This document shows positions 34,330 to 43,139 of a stretch of DNA of 64,000 bases, piece by piece; position 1 is the first letter of the stretch, and every line of letters begins with the position of its first letter. The notes beneath the pieces were generated by a model, which saw only the letters and a program-made list of their open reading frames with translations, was not told the origin of the DNA and did not search any database. Both the position numbers and the translations under genes were made by a program. The stretch spans positions 1-64,000 of the forward strand of contig JACSRS010000096.1 in NCBI GenBank assembly GCA_014879655.1. Direction: 5' to 3'. This DNA is from Burkholderiaceae bacterium (GTDB taxonomy: Bacteria > Pseudomonadota > Gammaproteobacteria > Burkholderiales > Burkholderiaceae_C).

Positions 34330-34962
34330 ATGAACATCGCCGACCTGCGCAAGAGCTACGAAAAAGCCGAGCTGAACGAACACGCCTCGCATGCCGACCC
34401 CCTGAAACAGTTTGACCAGTGGTTGCAGGAAGCGATCAAGGGCGAAGTCCCCGAACCCAACGCCATGACGCTGGCCACGGTGGCCAGCAACCTGCGCCCC
34501 AGCACGCGCGTGGTGCTGGTCAAGGGCTACGACGAGCGCGGCATCGTCTGGTACACCAATTACGACAGCCAGAAGGGGCAGGAACTGGCCGGCAACCCCT
34601 GGGCCGCGCTGCAGTTTCACTGGGTGGAACTGGAGCGGGTGGTTCGCATCGAGGGGCTGGTAGAAAAGATCAGCGATGCCGAGAGTGACGCCTACTTTCA
34701 CAGCCGGCCGCTCGATTCCCGCATCGGCGCCTGGGCCAGCCCGCAAAGCCAGGTGATCGACGACCGCACCGTGCTGGTGACCGCCGCCGCGCGCTACGCC
34801 GCCAAATTCCTGCTGCAGCCGCCGCGCCCGCCGCACTGGGGTGGCTACCGCCTCAAGCCCGACACCTGGCAGTTCTGGCAGGGCCGCAAGAGCCGGCTGC
34901 ACGACCGGCTGCGCTACCGGCTGGACGGCGGCAACTGGGTGCGCGAGCGCCTCGCCCCCTGA
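34330..34962 (+). CDS. pdxH: pyridoxamine 5'-phosphate oxidase
   Basis: A 210-residue FMN enzyme that makes pyridoxal 5'-phosphate. The N-terminal [15 protein letters not shown], the FMN site region [27 protein letters not shown], and the C-terminal signature [20 protein letters not shown] are complete. The length is normal. It lies 35 bases after the ChaC-like gene on the same strand. Confidence 0.97.
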   Translation: MNIADLRKSYEKAELNEHASHADPLKQFDQWLQEAIKGEVPEPNAMTLATVASNLRPSTRVVLVKGYDERGIVWYTNYDSQKGQELAGNPWAALQFHWVELERVVRIEGLVEKISDAESDAYFHSRPLDSRIGAWASPQSQVIDDRTVLVTAAARYAAKFLLQPPRPPHWGGYRLKPDTWQFWQGRKSRLHDRLRYRLDGGNWVRERLAP

Positions 34963-34974
34963 TCCGGCGCCCCG

Positions 34975-35934
34975 TCAGGGTGGCAGTTTCGGCACCAGCG
35001 CCAGCACCAGCGATACGCTGACCAGCGCCATCGCGGTCGAGACCGCCAGCGTTGCCGTCACCAGGTCTTCCGCCTTGCGGTAGCGGTGGGCAAACAGGAA
35101 CACGTTGGCGCCCACCGGCAAGGCTGCCGCCATCACCATCACCGCCAGTTGCACGCCGCGCAGGCCGAACAGCCAGCCAGCCGCGAGCATCAGCACCGGG
35201 TGCACGAAGGTCTTGATGGCCGAAATGACCAGCGCGCCCTTGAGCTGCATGCCGATGGCCGTGTGCGCCAGCGTCACGCCCACCAGCACCAGCGCCACCG
35301 GCCCGAAGGCATCGCCCAGCAGTTTCAGCGGGCGGTCGATTTCGGCCGGCAGGCCCCAACCCGTCTGTGCGTACAGCAGCCCGGCAATGATGGGCAAGGG
35401 AATCGGGTGGACGATGGCGTTCTTCATCGCCGTGCCGACGATCAACAGCAGATGGCGCCGCTCGCCCTGCCCGGCCTGCGACTGCTCGTGGGCCACCAGA
35501 AGTTCCAGCACCACTGTGGCAAAGGTCAGCACCACCAGCGCGTGCATCGATACCAGCGCGAACAGCTGCACCAGACCGGCTTCGCCGTAGGCCAGCCCGA
35601 CCAGCGGCACGCCGATCATCAGCATGTTGCTGAAGATCGCGCCCAGCGCGATCACCGCCGACCGGCTGTGCCAGCCCTGCAGCGCCAGCACGATCAGAAA
35701 CAGCGCAATCGCCACCGCGTAGTACAGCGCCACCGAACCGAAGTTCAGCCGCTCGATGTGCACCGAGCTCATGGTGCGAAACAGCAGCGCCTGCGCCAGC
35801 ACTAGAAACACCAGATTGGAAAGGTCGCGCACGCCCTCGCCGCGGATCAGTTTGGCCTTGCCGGCCACAAAGCCGATGCCGATGAGCAGGCCCACCGGCA
35901 GCAGCGCAGAAAGAACGGGGTTGTCGAGCGTCAT
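34975..35934 (-). CDS. AEC family permease (auxin efflux carrier type)
   Basis: A 319-residue membrane protein with about ten hydrophobic segments in two inverted halves. The family feature GIGFVAGKAKLIRGEGVRDL at the start and the paired mid-membrane regions (IFSNMLMIGVPLVGLAYGEA and, late, AAALPVGANVFLFAHRY) are visible. Members export or import small carboxylates or amino acids. The ATG at 35934 is the start of similarity. The gene is convergent with pdxH. Confidence 0.9.
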   Translation of the reverse strand: MTLDNPVLSALLPVGLLIGIGFVAGKAKLIRGEGVRDLSNLVFLVLAQALLFRTMSSVHIERLNFGSVALYYAVAIALFLIVLALQGWHSRSAVIALGAIFSNMLMIGVPLVGLAYGEAGLVQLFALVSMHALVVLTFATVVLELLVAHEQSQAGQGERRHLLLIVGTAMKNAIVHPIPLPIIAGLLYAQTGWGLPAEIDRPLKLLGDAFGPVALVLVGVTLAHTAIGMQLKGALVISAIKTFVHPVLMLAAGWLFGLRGVQLAVMVMAAALPVGANVFLFAHRYRKAEDLVTATLAVSTAMALVSVSLVLALVPKLPP

Positions 35935-36022
35935 CGGAGCGGCTATTATCGACCGCATGGGCCACCGGGCGCTCGCGCCCGTCAACCATCAGCCAACCCT
36001 TCCCCATTCCCGGCCACCTGCC

Positions 36023-38047
36023 ATGTCCAGCCATTCATTCGCGAAGCTGACCACCGCCCCGCCGGCTCGCGCGCTGCGCCGGTTGCCCGCCCCACTGTGC
36101 ACGACCCTGCTCGCCAGCTTCATCGCGCTGTCCGGCTGCGGCAAGGCAGACGGCGTGGGCGGTGCGACGGGCGACGCCAGTGCAGCCACCGTGGCCGCCA
36201 ACGCCGAAGCGGCCAAGGCCTTCAACCTCGCTGACCCGCAGGGCATGGAAGACGCACGACGCGGCTTCATCGCCCGGCCCACCGGGCAGATCAGGGGCGC
36301 GGACGGTACGATGCTGATCGACTTCGAAGCGTTCAGGTTCGTCGAAGGCCCGGCACCGCCCACCGTCAACCCGCTGCTGTGGCGCCACGCCACGTTGAAC
36401 GCGCAGATCGGCCTGTTCAAGGTAACCGACGGCATCTACCAGCTGCGCGGCTTCGATCTGGCGAACATGACACTGATCCGGGGCCAGACCGGCTGGATCG
36501 TCGTGGACCCGCTGACCGCACGCGAGACCTCGGCGGCCGCGCTGGCCTTCGCGCGCCAGCACCTGGGCGACAAGCCGGTGAGCGCCGTGATCTTCACCCA
36601 CAGTCACATCGACCATTTCGGTGGCGCGCAGGGCGTGGCCACGACGCAGGAGGTGGCAGCGCGCAAGATTCCGGTGGTGGCGCCGGTCGGTTTCATCGAA
36701 GAGGCCACCAGTGAGAACGTGATGGCCGGCCCCGCCATGGGGCGCCGCTCGATCTACCAGTTCGGCCGCGACCTGCCCCGCGACGCCCGGGGCCTGGTGG
36801 ACACAGGCCTGGGAAAGAACCTGGCCTATGGCAACTTCGGCATTCTGGTGCCCAACCAGCTCATCACCGAACCGGCACAGGCGCTGACGCTGGACGGCGT
36901 GCACTTCATCTTTCACAACGTACCGGGCGCCGAGGCGCCGGCCGAACTGACGTTTTCGCTGCCCGACCTGAAGGCCTATGGCGGAGCCGAGAACATGTCG
37001 CAGACCCTGCACAACCTGCTGCCTGTGCGTGGCGCCAAGGTGCGCGACGCGCTGCGCTGGTCCGAGTACCTGGAGCAGGCGCTGGAACAGGTAAAAGGCG
37101 CCGAGGTCTACTTCGGCCAGCACAACTGGCCCGTCTGGGGCCAGGCGCGCATCAGAGAGTTCGTGAAGATGCAGCGCGACGTCTACAAGTACATGCACGA
37201 CCAAACCGTTCGCCTGATGAACGCCGGGCTGACGCCGCGCGAGATCGCCGAGCGCATCCGGCTGCCCGCATCGCTTGCAGCCTACCCGGCCGTGCGCGGC
37301 TACTACGGCGACCTGCGCCACAACGTGAAAGCCGTCTACCAGTTCTACATGGGCGCCTACGACGGCAACCCCGCCAACCTGAACCCGTTGCCGCCGGTGG
37401 AATCGGCCAGGCGCTATCTGGAGCTGGCCGGGGGCGCCGACAAGGCCCTCGCCGCCGCGCAGGCCGCGTTCGACAAGGGCGACTACCGCTGGGCTGCCGA
37501 ACTGCTGAACCACGTGGTCTTTGGCGCCCCGGACAGCAAGGCTGCCCGCGAACTGCTGGCGCGCACCTACGAGCAGATGGGTTACCAGTCTGAAGCTGCC
37601 AGCTGGCGCAACAGCTACCTGACGGCCGCCGCCGAACTGCGCAACGGGCCGCCCAAAAAGGGCATTGACCGTGCCGGCGCGATCGAGCTGCTGAAGGAAA
37701 CACCGATCGAGCGCTTTCTGGAGGCGATGGCTGCCGGCCTGGACGGCCCCGCCGCCGAAGGCAAGAACCTGAAAATCAACCTGGTGCTGAGCGACTTGGG
37801 CGCGTCGTATGTGCTGTGGATTGAAAACGCGGTTCTGCACTTCAGAAAGGCCCCACCGGCGGCCGATGCCCATGCCACGCTGACACTGACCCAGCCGATC
37901 TTCATCAAGATGGTGGCCGGCACCGCCGGCGTGAAGGACACACTGCTGAGCGACGACCTGAAGGTGGATGGCAGCAGCATCGATCTGGTGCGCTTCTTCT
38001 CGCTGATCGACAAGGCGCCAGGCACCTTTGCCATCGTGACACGCTGA
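36023..38047 (+). CDS. alkyl sulfatase of the SdsA1/YjcS type, predicted lipoprotein
   Basis: A 674-residue enzyme. The signal peptide ends in the lipobox FIALSGC, so it is probably a lipoprotein, unlike the soluble secreted relatives. The metallo-beta-lactamase domain has the zinc motif THSHIDHFGG near residue 194. The alkyl-sulfatase dimerisation domain follows (RGYYGDLRHNVKAVYQFYMG). The SCP2-like C-terminal domain is at about 545-674. It would hydrolyse primary alkyl sulfates such as dodecyl sulfate. ATG at 36023 is used; longer starts would run back through the divergent AEC gene. Confidence 0.92.
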   Translation: MSSHSFAKLTTAPPARALRRLPAPLCTTLLASFIALSGCGKADGVGGATGDASAATVAANAEAAKAFNLADPQGMEDARRGFIARPTGQIRGADGTMLIDFEAFRFVEGPAPPTVNPLLWRHATLNAQIGLFKVTDGIYQLRGFDLANMTLIRGQTGWIVVDPLTARETSAAALAFARQHLGDKPVSAVIFTHSHIDHFGGAQGVATTQEVAARKIPVVAPVGFIEEATSENVMAGPAMGRRSIYQFGRDLPRDARGLVDTGLGKNLAYGNFGILVPNQLITEPAQALTLDGVHFIFHNVPGAEAPAELTFSLPDLKAYGGAENMSQTLHNLLPVRGAKVRDALRWSEYLEQALEQVKGAEVYFGQHNWPVWGQARIREFVKMQRDVYKYMHDQTVRLMNAGLTPREIAERIRLPASLAAYPAVRGYYGDLRHNVKAVYQFYMGAYDGNPANLNPLPPVESARRYLELAGGADKALAAAQAAFDKGDYRWAAELLNHVVFGAPDSKAARELLARTYEQMGYQSEAASWRNSYLTAAAELRNGPPKKGIDRAGAIELLKETPIERFLEAMAAGLDGPAAEGKNLKINLVLSDLGASYVLWIENAVLHFRKAPPAADAHATLTLTQPIFIKMVAGTAGVKDTLLSDDLKVDGSSIDLVRFFSLIDKAPGTFAIVTR

Positions 38048-38079
38048 GCGCGGCGGCTCCCGGCGGCTCCCGGCGGCTG

Positions 38080-38601
38080 TCAGCCGACCTGGGTGGGCGT
38101 CGTCCAGCCGGTTGCGCGCAATTTGCCCCAGACGTGCACCAGCAAGCCGTCGCAGGCATCTTCCACCAGATCGAGCGTGCGCTCGAAACCGGCCGGGCCG
38201 CCGCTGTACGGATCGGCCACAACCTCGGCGCGGTGCTTGCGGCAGAACTCGGTCAGGCGCCGCACCTTGGGCAGGTACCGATCATCCGGGCACAGCGCCC
38301 GCGTCAACGCAAAGTTGTCCCAGTCCATCGCCAGCAGCAGCGTGCTGCGTTCAAAGTCGGCGTCTTCCAGCGCCCGCGCCCGCAGGTCCGACAGGTCATA
38401 GCCGCGCCGCGCCGCCGCGTGCTGGCTGCGCGGGTCGGGCGGCGCGCCGACGTGGTAGTCGTGCGTGCCGACCGAATCGACCCGCACCTGCTGCGCCAGC
38501 CCGGCGTCGCGCACCATCTGCCGGAACACACCGTGCGCGGTCGGGCTGCGGCAGATGTTGCCCATGCAGACGAAGGTGATGAGCAGGGGTGGCTGGGCCA
38601 T
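38080..38601 (-). CDS. low-molecular-weight protein tyrosine phosphatase
   Basis: A 173-residue enzyme with the phosphate loop VCMGNICRSPTAHG (CxxxxxRS) near residues 12-21 and the general acid Asp in VADPYSGGPAGFE near residue 134. The substrate may be a tyrosine kinase of exopolysaccharide control or a free phosphoester. It lies ten bases downstream of the FrnE-like gene. Confidence 0.94.
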   Translation of the reverse strand: MAQPPLLITFVCMGNICRSPTAHGVFRQMVRDAGLAQQVRVDSVGTHDYHVGAPPDPRSQHAAARRGYDLSDLRARALEDADFERSTLLLAMDWDNFALTRALCPDDRYLPKVRRLTEFCRKHRAEVVADPYSGGPAGFERTLDLVEDACDGLLVHVWGKLRATGWTTPTQVG

Positions 38602-38611
38602 CGTCAGATCC

Positions 38612-39277
38612 TCATGCGCTGGCGGTCTCTGCAGCGATCTGCCGCAGCGCCTGCTCGAACACCGCCGCCGGCTGGCCGCCGGAAATCAGGTGCTTGTTGT
38701 TGATGATGACGGCGGGCACCGAATGGATGCCGGCGCGCAGGTACAGCTGCTCGCGCTCGCGCACCTCGGCGGCGAATTCGTCGCTGGCCAGAATGGCGCG
38801 GGCGCGGGCCTCGTCCAGACCGGCTTCCTTCACCGCCGCCAGCAGCACGTCCGCCGACTCCGGGCTTTCGCCCCGGCCCTGATAGGCCGCCAACAGCGCT
38901 TTTTTCAGCGCCACCTGCGCACCCGGCGCACCCTCTTCGGCGGCCCAGTGCAGCAGCCGGTGCGCGTTAAAGGTGTTGTAGACACGGCCGCGACCGGCCG
39001 GGTTGAAGCTGAAGCCCACCTCGGCGCCGCGCTGGCGGATGGTTTCGCGGATCTGCTTTTGCTGCTCGGGCGTGGAGCCGTATTTTTCGGTCAGGTGCTC
39101 GGTAATGTCCTGCCCGCCGGGCGGCATCTGCGGGTTCAGCTCGAAGGGCTGGAACTGCAGCGTGGCTTTCACGGTATCGCCGGTGGCGGCCAGCGCCTGT
39201 TCCAGCGCGCCCAGGCCAACCGCGCACCAGGGACAGGCGATGTCGGAAACGAAGTCGATTTTCAGTTCAGTGGTCAT
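38612..39277 (-). CDS. DsbA-family oxidoreductase, FrnE-like
   Basis: A 221-residue cytoplasmic thioredoxin-fold protein without signal peptide. The redox motif is CPWC (DIACPWCAVG, residues 14-17), and an inserted helical domain follows, ending with the cis-Pro strand VPAVIINNKHLISGGQ. This is the FrnE/2-hydroxychromene-isomerase-like branch. The ATG at 39277 is used as the start of similarity. Confidence 0.92.
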   Translation of the reverse strand: MTTELKIDFVSDIACPWCAVGLGALEQALAATGDTVKATLQFQPFELNPQMPPGGQDITEHLTEKYGSTPEQQKQIRETIRQRGAEVGFSFNPAGRGRVYNTFNAHRLLHWAAEEGAPGAQVALKKALLAAYQGRGESPESADVLLAAVKEAGLDEARARAILASDEFAAEVREREQLYLRAGIHSVPAVIINNKHLISGGQPAAVFEQALRQIAAETASA

Positions 39278-39388
39278 GGCTTTCGGACGACCGTCAAAGC
39301 GGCCGCTTCGCGTCAGGTAAAAGTCCATTTTCGGCCATCGGGCATTTCCCTGCCGGCATCACCATCATGCCGACAAGGACGGCGCCAC

Positions 39389-39799
39389 TCAATCCGGCGG
39401 CGCGCGGCGCAGCGCCTTGATGTCCGAGCGCTGGCGCTTGCCCTCCAGCCGGCGCTGTCGGGAACCCCAGGTGGGCTGGGTGGCGCGGCGCACACGCGGC
39501 GCGCGCGCCACGCTGTTGACCACCGCCTGCAGCCGCTCCATGGCGTCGTTGCGGTTGAGCTCCTGGCTGCGGTACTGCTGCGCCTTGATCACCAGCACGC
39601 CGGCGTCGCTGATGCGGGCATCTCGCAGGCTCAAGAGGCGCGCTTTCACGTCATCCGGCAGCGATGAAGCGGGGATGTCAAAGCGCAAATGCACCGCACT
39701 GGACACCTTGTTGACGTTCTGCCCGCCCGCACCCTGGGCACGGATCGCGCTGATTTCGACCTCGCTTTCGGGAACGCGCAGCAGCGGGCCGACCGTCAT
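39389..39799 (-). CDS. arfB: alternative ribosome-rescue hydrolase ArfB
   Basis: A 136-residue class I release-factor-like peptidyl-tRNA hydrolase. The GGQ motif is in IRAQGAGGQNVNKVSSAVHL near residues 25-27. The basic C-terminal tail (WGSRQRRLEGKRQRSDIKAL) would enter the empty mRNA channel. It releases stalled ribosomes. Its ATG overlaps the end of the upstream hydrolase gene by four bases. Confidence 0.95.
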   Translation of the reverse strand: MTVGPLLRVPESEVEISAIRAQGAGGQNVNKVSSAVHLRFDIPASSLPDDVKARLLSLRDARISDAGVLVIKAQQYRSQELNRNDAMERLQAVVNSVARAPRVRRATQPTWGSRQRRLEGKRQRSDIKALRRAPPD

Positions 39800-40674
39800 C
39801 GCGGCCCCGCCACGCCAGCAAGCGCCGCCAGCAGCGCGGCGTCGAACACTGCCGGCCGCTCGAACTGCACCCAGTGACCGGCGTCCGGTATCAGCGCCAG
39901 GCCCCGAAAGTCCGGCGTCACGGCGGCGTAGGCGGCTTCCAGCTGGCTGATCCAGGCCTTGTACAGCGCGTCGTGCGCGCCGTAGATCGCATGAACCGGG
40001 CAGCGGACGGCGGGCAGCGAACGTGCCAGGATGTCGGTGTGCGCCAGCCGCCGGCGCGGCATGCGGTCGCGCGCCAGGTTGGCCTTGTGCAGATGCAGCG
40101 CCAGCCCGTCGATCAACGCCGGGTCGCGCAGCATCAGCGCCGCCAGGTTGTACCGATGCACCGCGTCCTGCGCCATCGGGTCGGGCAGATGCCGCCACGC
40201 CTTGAGTTCGAACTGGCGCTCGGGCACCACGCCCATCGCCGGCGCGCCGACCAGCACCAATTGCCGCGCCAGCGGCGGGTGCGCCGCCAGCAACATGCCG
40301 GCCGTCATCCCGCCGAATGAAAAACCGACCAGGTCGCAGCGACCCGCCGGGCCCAGCATTGCCCGCAGGCCGTCGGCCAGCGGCTCGATCATCGCGTCGG
40401 CATCGCCGCCGCTGGCCGGGGGTGCGCTGTCGCCGAAACCGGGCAGGTCGGCCGCCCAGACCTCGCGCCCGGCGGACAGCAGCGCATCGATGTTGCGCAC
40501 CCAGTGCGTCCAGCTGCCACTGCCGCCGTGAAGCAGCACGACGGGCAAACCCGACTCGCCAATTGCCGCCTCGCGCGATGGCGTCCATTGGTGCCAGACC
40601 ATCGCGCCCCGCCCGCACGGTGTCTGTGTGCGCCGGGCTTGCGCCGCCAGCCGCCGGACAATGTCGGCCGGCAC
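39796..40674 (-). CDS. alpha/beta hydrolase
   Basis: A 292-residue hydrolase. The oxyanion motif LLHGGSGSWTHW, the nucleophile elbow GFSFGG (Ser near 122) and the catalytic His in PDAGHWVQFERP are present, with a cap domain between. The MhpC-like layout could accept esters or C-C cleavage substrates. It begins one base after aroQ and ends overlapping arfB, so the three genes form one transcript. Confidence 0.9.
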   Translation of the reverse strand: MPADIVRRLAAQARRTQTPCGRGAMVWHQWTPSREAAIGESGLPVVLLHGGSGSWTHWVRNIDALLSAGREVWAADLPGFGDSAPPASGGDADAMIEPLADGLRAMLGPAGRCDLVGFSFGGMTAGMLLAAHPPLARQLVLVGAPAMGVVPERQFELKAWRHLPDPMAQDAVHRYNLAALMLRDPALIDGLALHLHKANLARDRMPRRRLAHTDILARSLPAVRCPVHAIYGAHDALYKAWISQLEAAYAAVTPDFRGLALIPDAGHWVQFERPAVFDAALLAALAGVAGPR

Positions 40675-40675
40675 G

Positions 40676-41131
40676 TCAGCCGGCAGCGGTCATCTGCGCC
40701 AGACCGGCAATGGCCAGCGCATAGCCCTGCACGCCAAAACCGCACATCACCGCCCTGGCGGCCGGCGACAGGAAGCTGTGGTGGCGAAATGCCTCGCGCG
40801 CAAAGACGTTGCTGATGTGCAGCTCGATCAGCGTGACGCCGGTGCCCTTGACCGCGTCGTGCAAGGCCACGCTGGTGTGGGTGTAGGCGCCTGCATTGAA
40901 GATGAGGCCTGCCAGCGTGCCGGCAGCCTGCGCGCGACCGGCCTCGTGAATCCAGCCGACCAGCTCGCCCTCGTGGTTGCTCTGGCGAAAATCGAGTGCC
41001 AGGCCGTGCTCGGCGCAGGCCTGCGCACAGAGCTTTTCAACGTCGGCCAGCGTCGCCGAACCGTAGACCGCGGGTTCGCGCGTACCCAGCAAGTTCAGAT
41101 TGGGGCCGTTGAGGATCAGGGCAGTTTTCAT
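40676..41131 (-). CDS. aroQ: 3-dehydroquinate dehydratase, type II
   Basis: A 151-residue shikimate pathway enzyme. The start [19 protein letters not shown] has the catalytic Tyr and conserved Arg. [32 protein letters not shown] and [18 protein letters not shown] carry the substrate-binding residues. The ATG at 41131 starts the family sequence. It is the first gene of aroQ-hydrolase-arfB. Confidence 0.97.
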   Translation of the reverse strand: MKTALILNGPNLNLLGTREPAVYGSATLADVEKLCAQACAEHGLALDFRQSNHEGELVGWIHEAGRAQAAGTLAGLIFNAGAYTHTSVALHDAVKGTGVTLIELHISNVFAREAFRHHSFLSPAARAVMCGFGVQGYALAIAGLAQMTAAG

Positions 41132-41207
41132 GATGGGTGCGGCAGAGCCGGCCAGACGGGGTCGTTGCGTCAAGTTTAGAGCCAAACAAAAAGCGCCCAA
41201 AAAGAAG

Positions 41208-41227
41208 AAGGGCCCGAAAAGGCCCTT
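41208..41227 (-). terminator. terminator of the peptide-binding protein gene
   Basis: AAGGGCC-six-base loop-GGCCCTT. On the minus strand the stem is followed by a pyrimidine-rich tail with T-runs. It lies about 20 bases past the stop of the binding protein gene. Confidence 0.75.
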
Positions 41228-41245
41228 TCTGTGAGGCGGAAACGA

Positions 41246-42832
41246 TCAGTTGACGACGATGACGCGCCAGTCCAGCCGGTTGTCCGCGCGGTGGACGACT
41301 TCGACGTTCTTCTTCATCGCCCACGGAATGACCTGGTTGTGCAGCGGAATGTGGGCCACGGTGTCGTTCTGCAGCTGCAGCGCCTGCGTGAGCAGCTGGG
41401 TGCGCAGTTTCAGGTCGGTTTCCTTTTTGGTGCGCTCCACCAGCGCGTCCATCTGCGGGTTGCTGTAGCGGCCCACGTTGTAGTTGCCGTCGCCCTGTGC
41501 GCCGACGCTGCGCACCAGCGATTGCAGGCTGTACAGGGCATCGAAGGTCGGCACGCCCCAGCCCAGCATGTAGATGCTGGCTTCATTGCGCTGGATCATC
41601 GGGAAATAGGTCACCAGTGGCAGCGTGCGCAGTTTGGCCTTGACGCCGATCTTGGACCACATCACGGTGACGGCCTGGCAGATCTGCTCGTCATTGATGT
41701 AGCGGTTGTTCGGGCAGGCAAAGTCCACCTCGAAGCCGTCGGGGTAGCCCGCTTCGGCCAGCAGCTTCTTCGCGCCTTCCACGTCATAGGGGATGCGCTT
41801 GTCCACTTCCTTGCTCCAGCCGTTGACCTGCGGCGCCACCAGCGCGCCGGTGGGCTGGGCCAGACCGCGCATGGTCACGCGGGTCAGTGACGCGCTGTCA
41901 ATCGCCATCGACAGCGCCTTGCGCACGCGCAGGTCCTTCAGCGGGTTCTTACCCTTGATGTTGGAGCCGGGCAGTTCGTCGCGGTACTGGTCCATGCCGA
42001 AGAAGATGGTGCGGTTTTCGGCGCCATCGATCACCTTCAGTACGGTGTTGCTGCGCAGACGCGCCAGATCCTGCAGGCTGGGGTCGAGCACGAAGTCGAC
42101 TTCGCCGGAAAGCAGCGCAGCCACGCGCGTGGCTTCGGACTTGATCGGGGTGTAGATGATCTCGGTCACGTTGCTCTTGCTGGTGGCCCAGCCCCACCAG
42201 CCGGGGTTCTTCACCAGCACCAGTTTCTGGTCAGGTTGCCACAGCTGCACCATGAACGGGCCGGTGCCCATGGCATTGCGGTGGGCAAAGTTCTCTTCCT
42301 TGGCCTTGGCGTCCTTGGGTTCGACCGACTTGTTCTTCTCGGCCCAGGACTTGCTCATGATGCGCAGCTCGGTCAGCTGGTTCAGCAGCACCGGATTCGG
42401 CGCCTTCAGGATGATGTCGAAGTTCTGCGCGTCCACCGCAACCACCTTGTCGATGCCCTGGGTGTAGACCGCGTAGTTGGAGGTCTTGGCCATCGCCCGG
42501 TTCAGCGAGAACACCACGTCGTCGACCGTCAGCGGCGAGCCGTCGCTGAACTTGACGCCCTGACGCAGCGTGAAGCGCATCTGCGTGGGCGAGATTTCTT
42601 TCCACGACACCGCCAGTTGTGGCTCGATCTTGAAGGTTTTGCTGTTGTAGTACACCAGCGACTCGTAGATGGCGGCGTGCACGCCATTGCCCAGCGCGTT
42701 GTTCTGCGAATGCACGTCCAACGTCGGGATGTCGCTGGCGCTGGCCCATTTGAACGTCTTGGCATGGGCAGGCAGGGCAGCCAGCGTGGCCGCCAGAACC
42801 GCAGCGGGCAGCAGGGCAAAAGTGAATTTCAT
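41246..42832 (-). CDS. ABC transporter substrate-binding protein, peptide/family 5
   Basis: A 528-residue periplasmic protein with a signal peptide ending AHA-K (residues 1-24). The DppA/OppA-like fold shows YESLVYYNSKTFKIEPQLAV, the VKFSDGSPLTVDDVVFSLNR signature near residue 95, and DLRVRKALSMAIDSASLTRV. It binds peptides or similar solutes. No permease or ATPase genes adjoin it, and it is bounded by a terminator and a 307-bp gap, so it is an orphan that must use a transporter elsewhere. Confidence 0.92.
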   Translation of the reverse strand: MKFTFALLPAAVLAATLAALPAHAKTFKWASASDIPTLDVHSQNNALGNGVHAAIYESLVYYNSKTFKIEPQLAVSWKEISPTQMRFTLRQGVKFSDGSPLTVDDVVFSLNRAMAKTSNYAVYTQGIDKVVAVDAQNFDIILKAPNPVLLNQLTELRIMSKSWAEKNKSVEPKDAKAKEENFAHRNAMGTGPFMVQLWQPDQKLVLVKNPGWWGWATSKSNVTEIIYTPIKSEATRVAALLSGEVDFVLDPSLQDLARLRSNTVLKVIDGAENRTIFFGMDQYRDELPGSNIKGKNPLKDLRVRKALSMAIDSASLTRVTMRGLAQPTGALVAPQVNGWSKEVDKRIPYDVEGAKKLLAEAGYPDGFEVDFACPNNRYINDEQICQAVTVMWSKIGVKAKLRTLPLVTYFPMIQRNEASIYMLGWGVPTFDALYSLQSLVRSVGAQGDGNYNVGRYSNPQMDALVERTKKETDLKLRTQLLTQALQLQNDTVAHIPLHNQVIPWAMKKNVEVVHRADNRLDWRVIVVN

Positions 42833-43139
42833 GGAAACCTCAAAATGTTAGGAGCGCTGAATATGCCAGAGCTGCAGGATCAGCGGACAGACGGGGAAAC
42901 CCGGCAAAAGCCTTGCAGATTTCGGGGCCATTTCGTCGCCAATGCACCCCAATATTGATAGCTGAAAGGCGCCAAAAGACGCTGGATCAAGGCCATTTTT
43001 GTTCAAAAAATTTCCTAAAGATGGTCTGGGGGTCCACTTCGTCCGCCAGCCACATCGGCAGCCCGGGCTGCACCGCGCCACCTGGCCGGTTGACGCGGCC
43101 ACCCGCCATCCGAAACCAGGCGCTGGCTGGCCCGGCGCG
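42833..43139. other. 307-bp intergenic region
   Basis: The space lies between the binding protein start and the end of the oxidoreductase operon. It contains dispersed repeat copy d at 42951-43010 and presumably the binding protein promoter. A 40-codon open frame on the minus strand (42987-43109) runs into the repeat; I do not annotate it as a gene. Nothing else is recognisable. Confidence 0.6.
42951..43010 (+). repeat. dispersed intergenic repeat, copy d
   Basis: ATTGATAGCTGAAAGGCGCC, then AAAAGACGCTGGATCAAGGC and CATTTTTGTTCAAAAAA. The ends (GATAGCT and CCATTTTTGTTCAAAA) match the other copies best; the middle is shuffled. It lies downstream of the 2-oxoacid oxidoreductase operon and upstream of the binding protein gene. 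Confidence 0.75.

Noticed and set aside
36035-37873. A 612-codon minus-strand frame opposite the alkyl sulfatase
   Set aside because: The sulfatase has all its catalytic motifs, and the antisense product has none.
38048-38078. Three tandem CGGCGGCTCC-like units after the sulfatase gene
   Set aside because: Too short and too simple in composition to be more than a slippage product.
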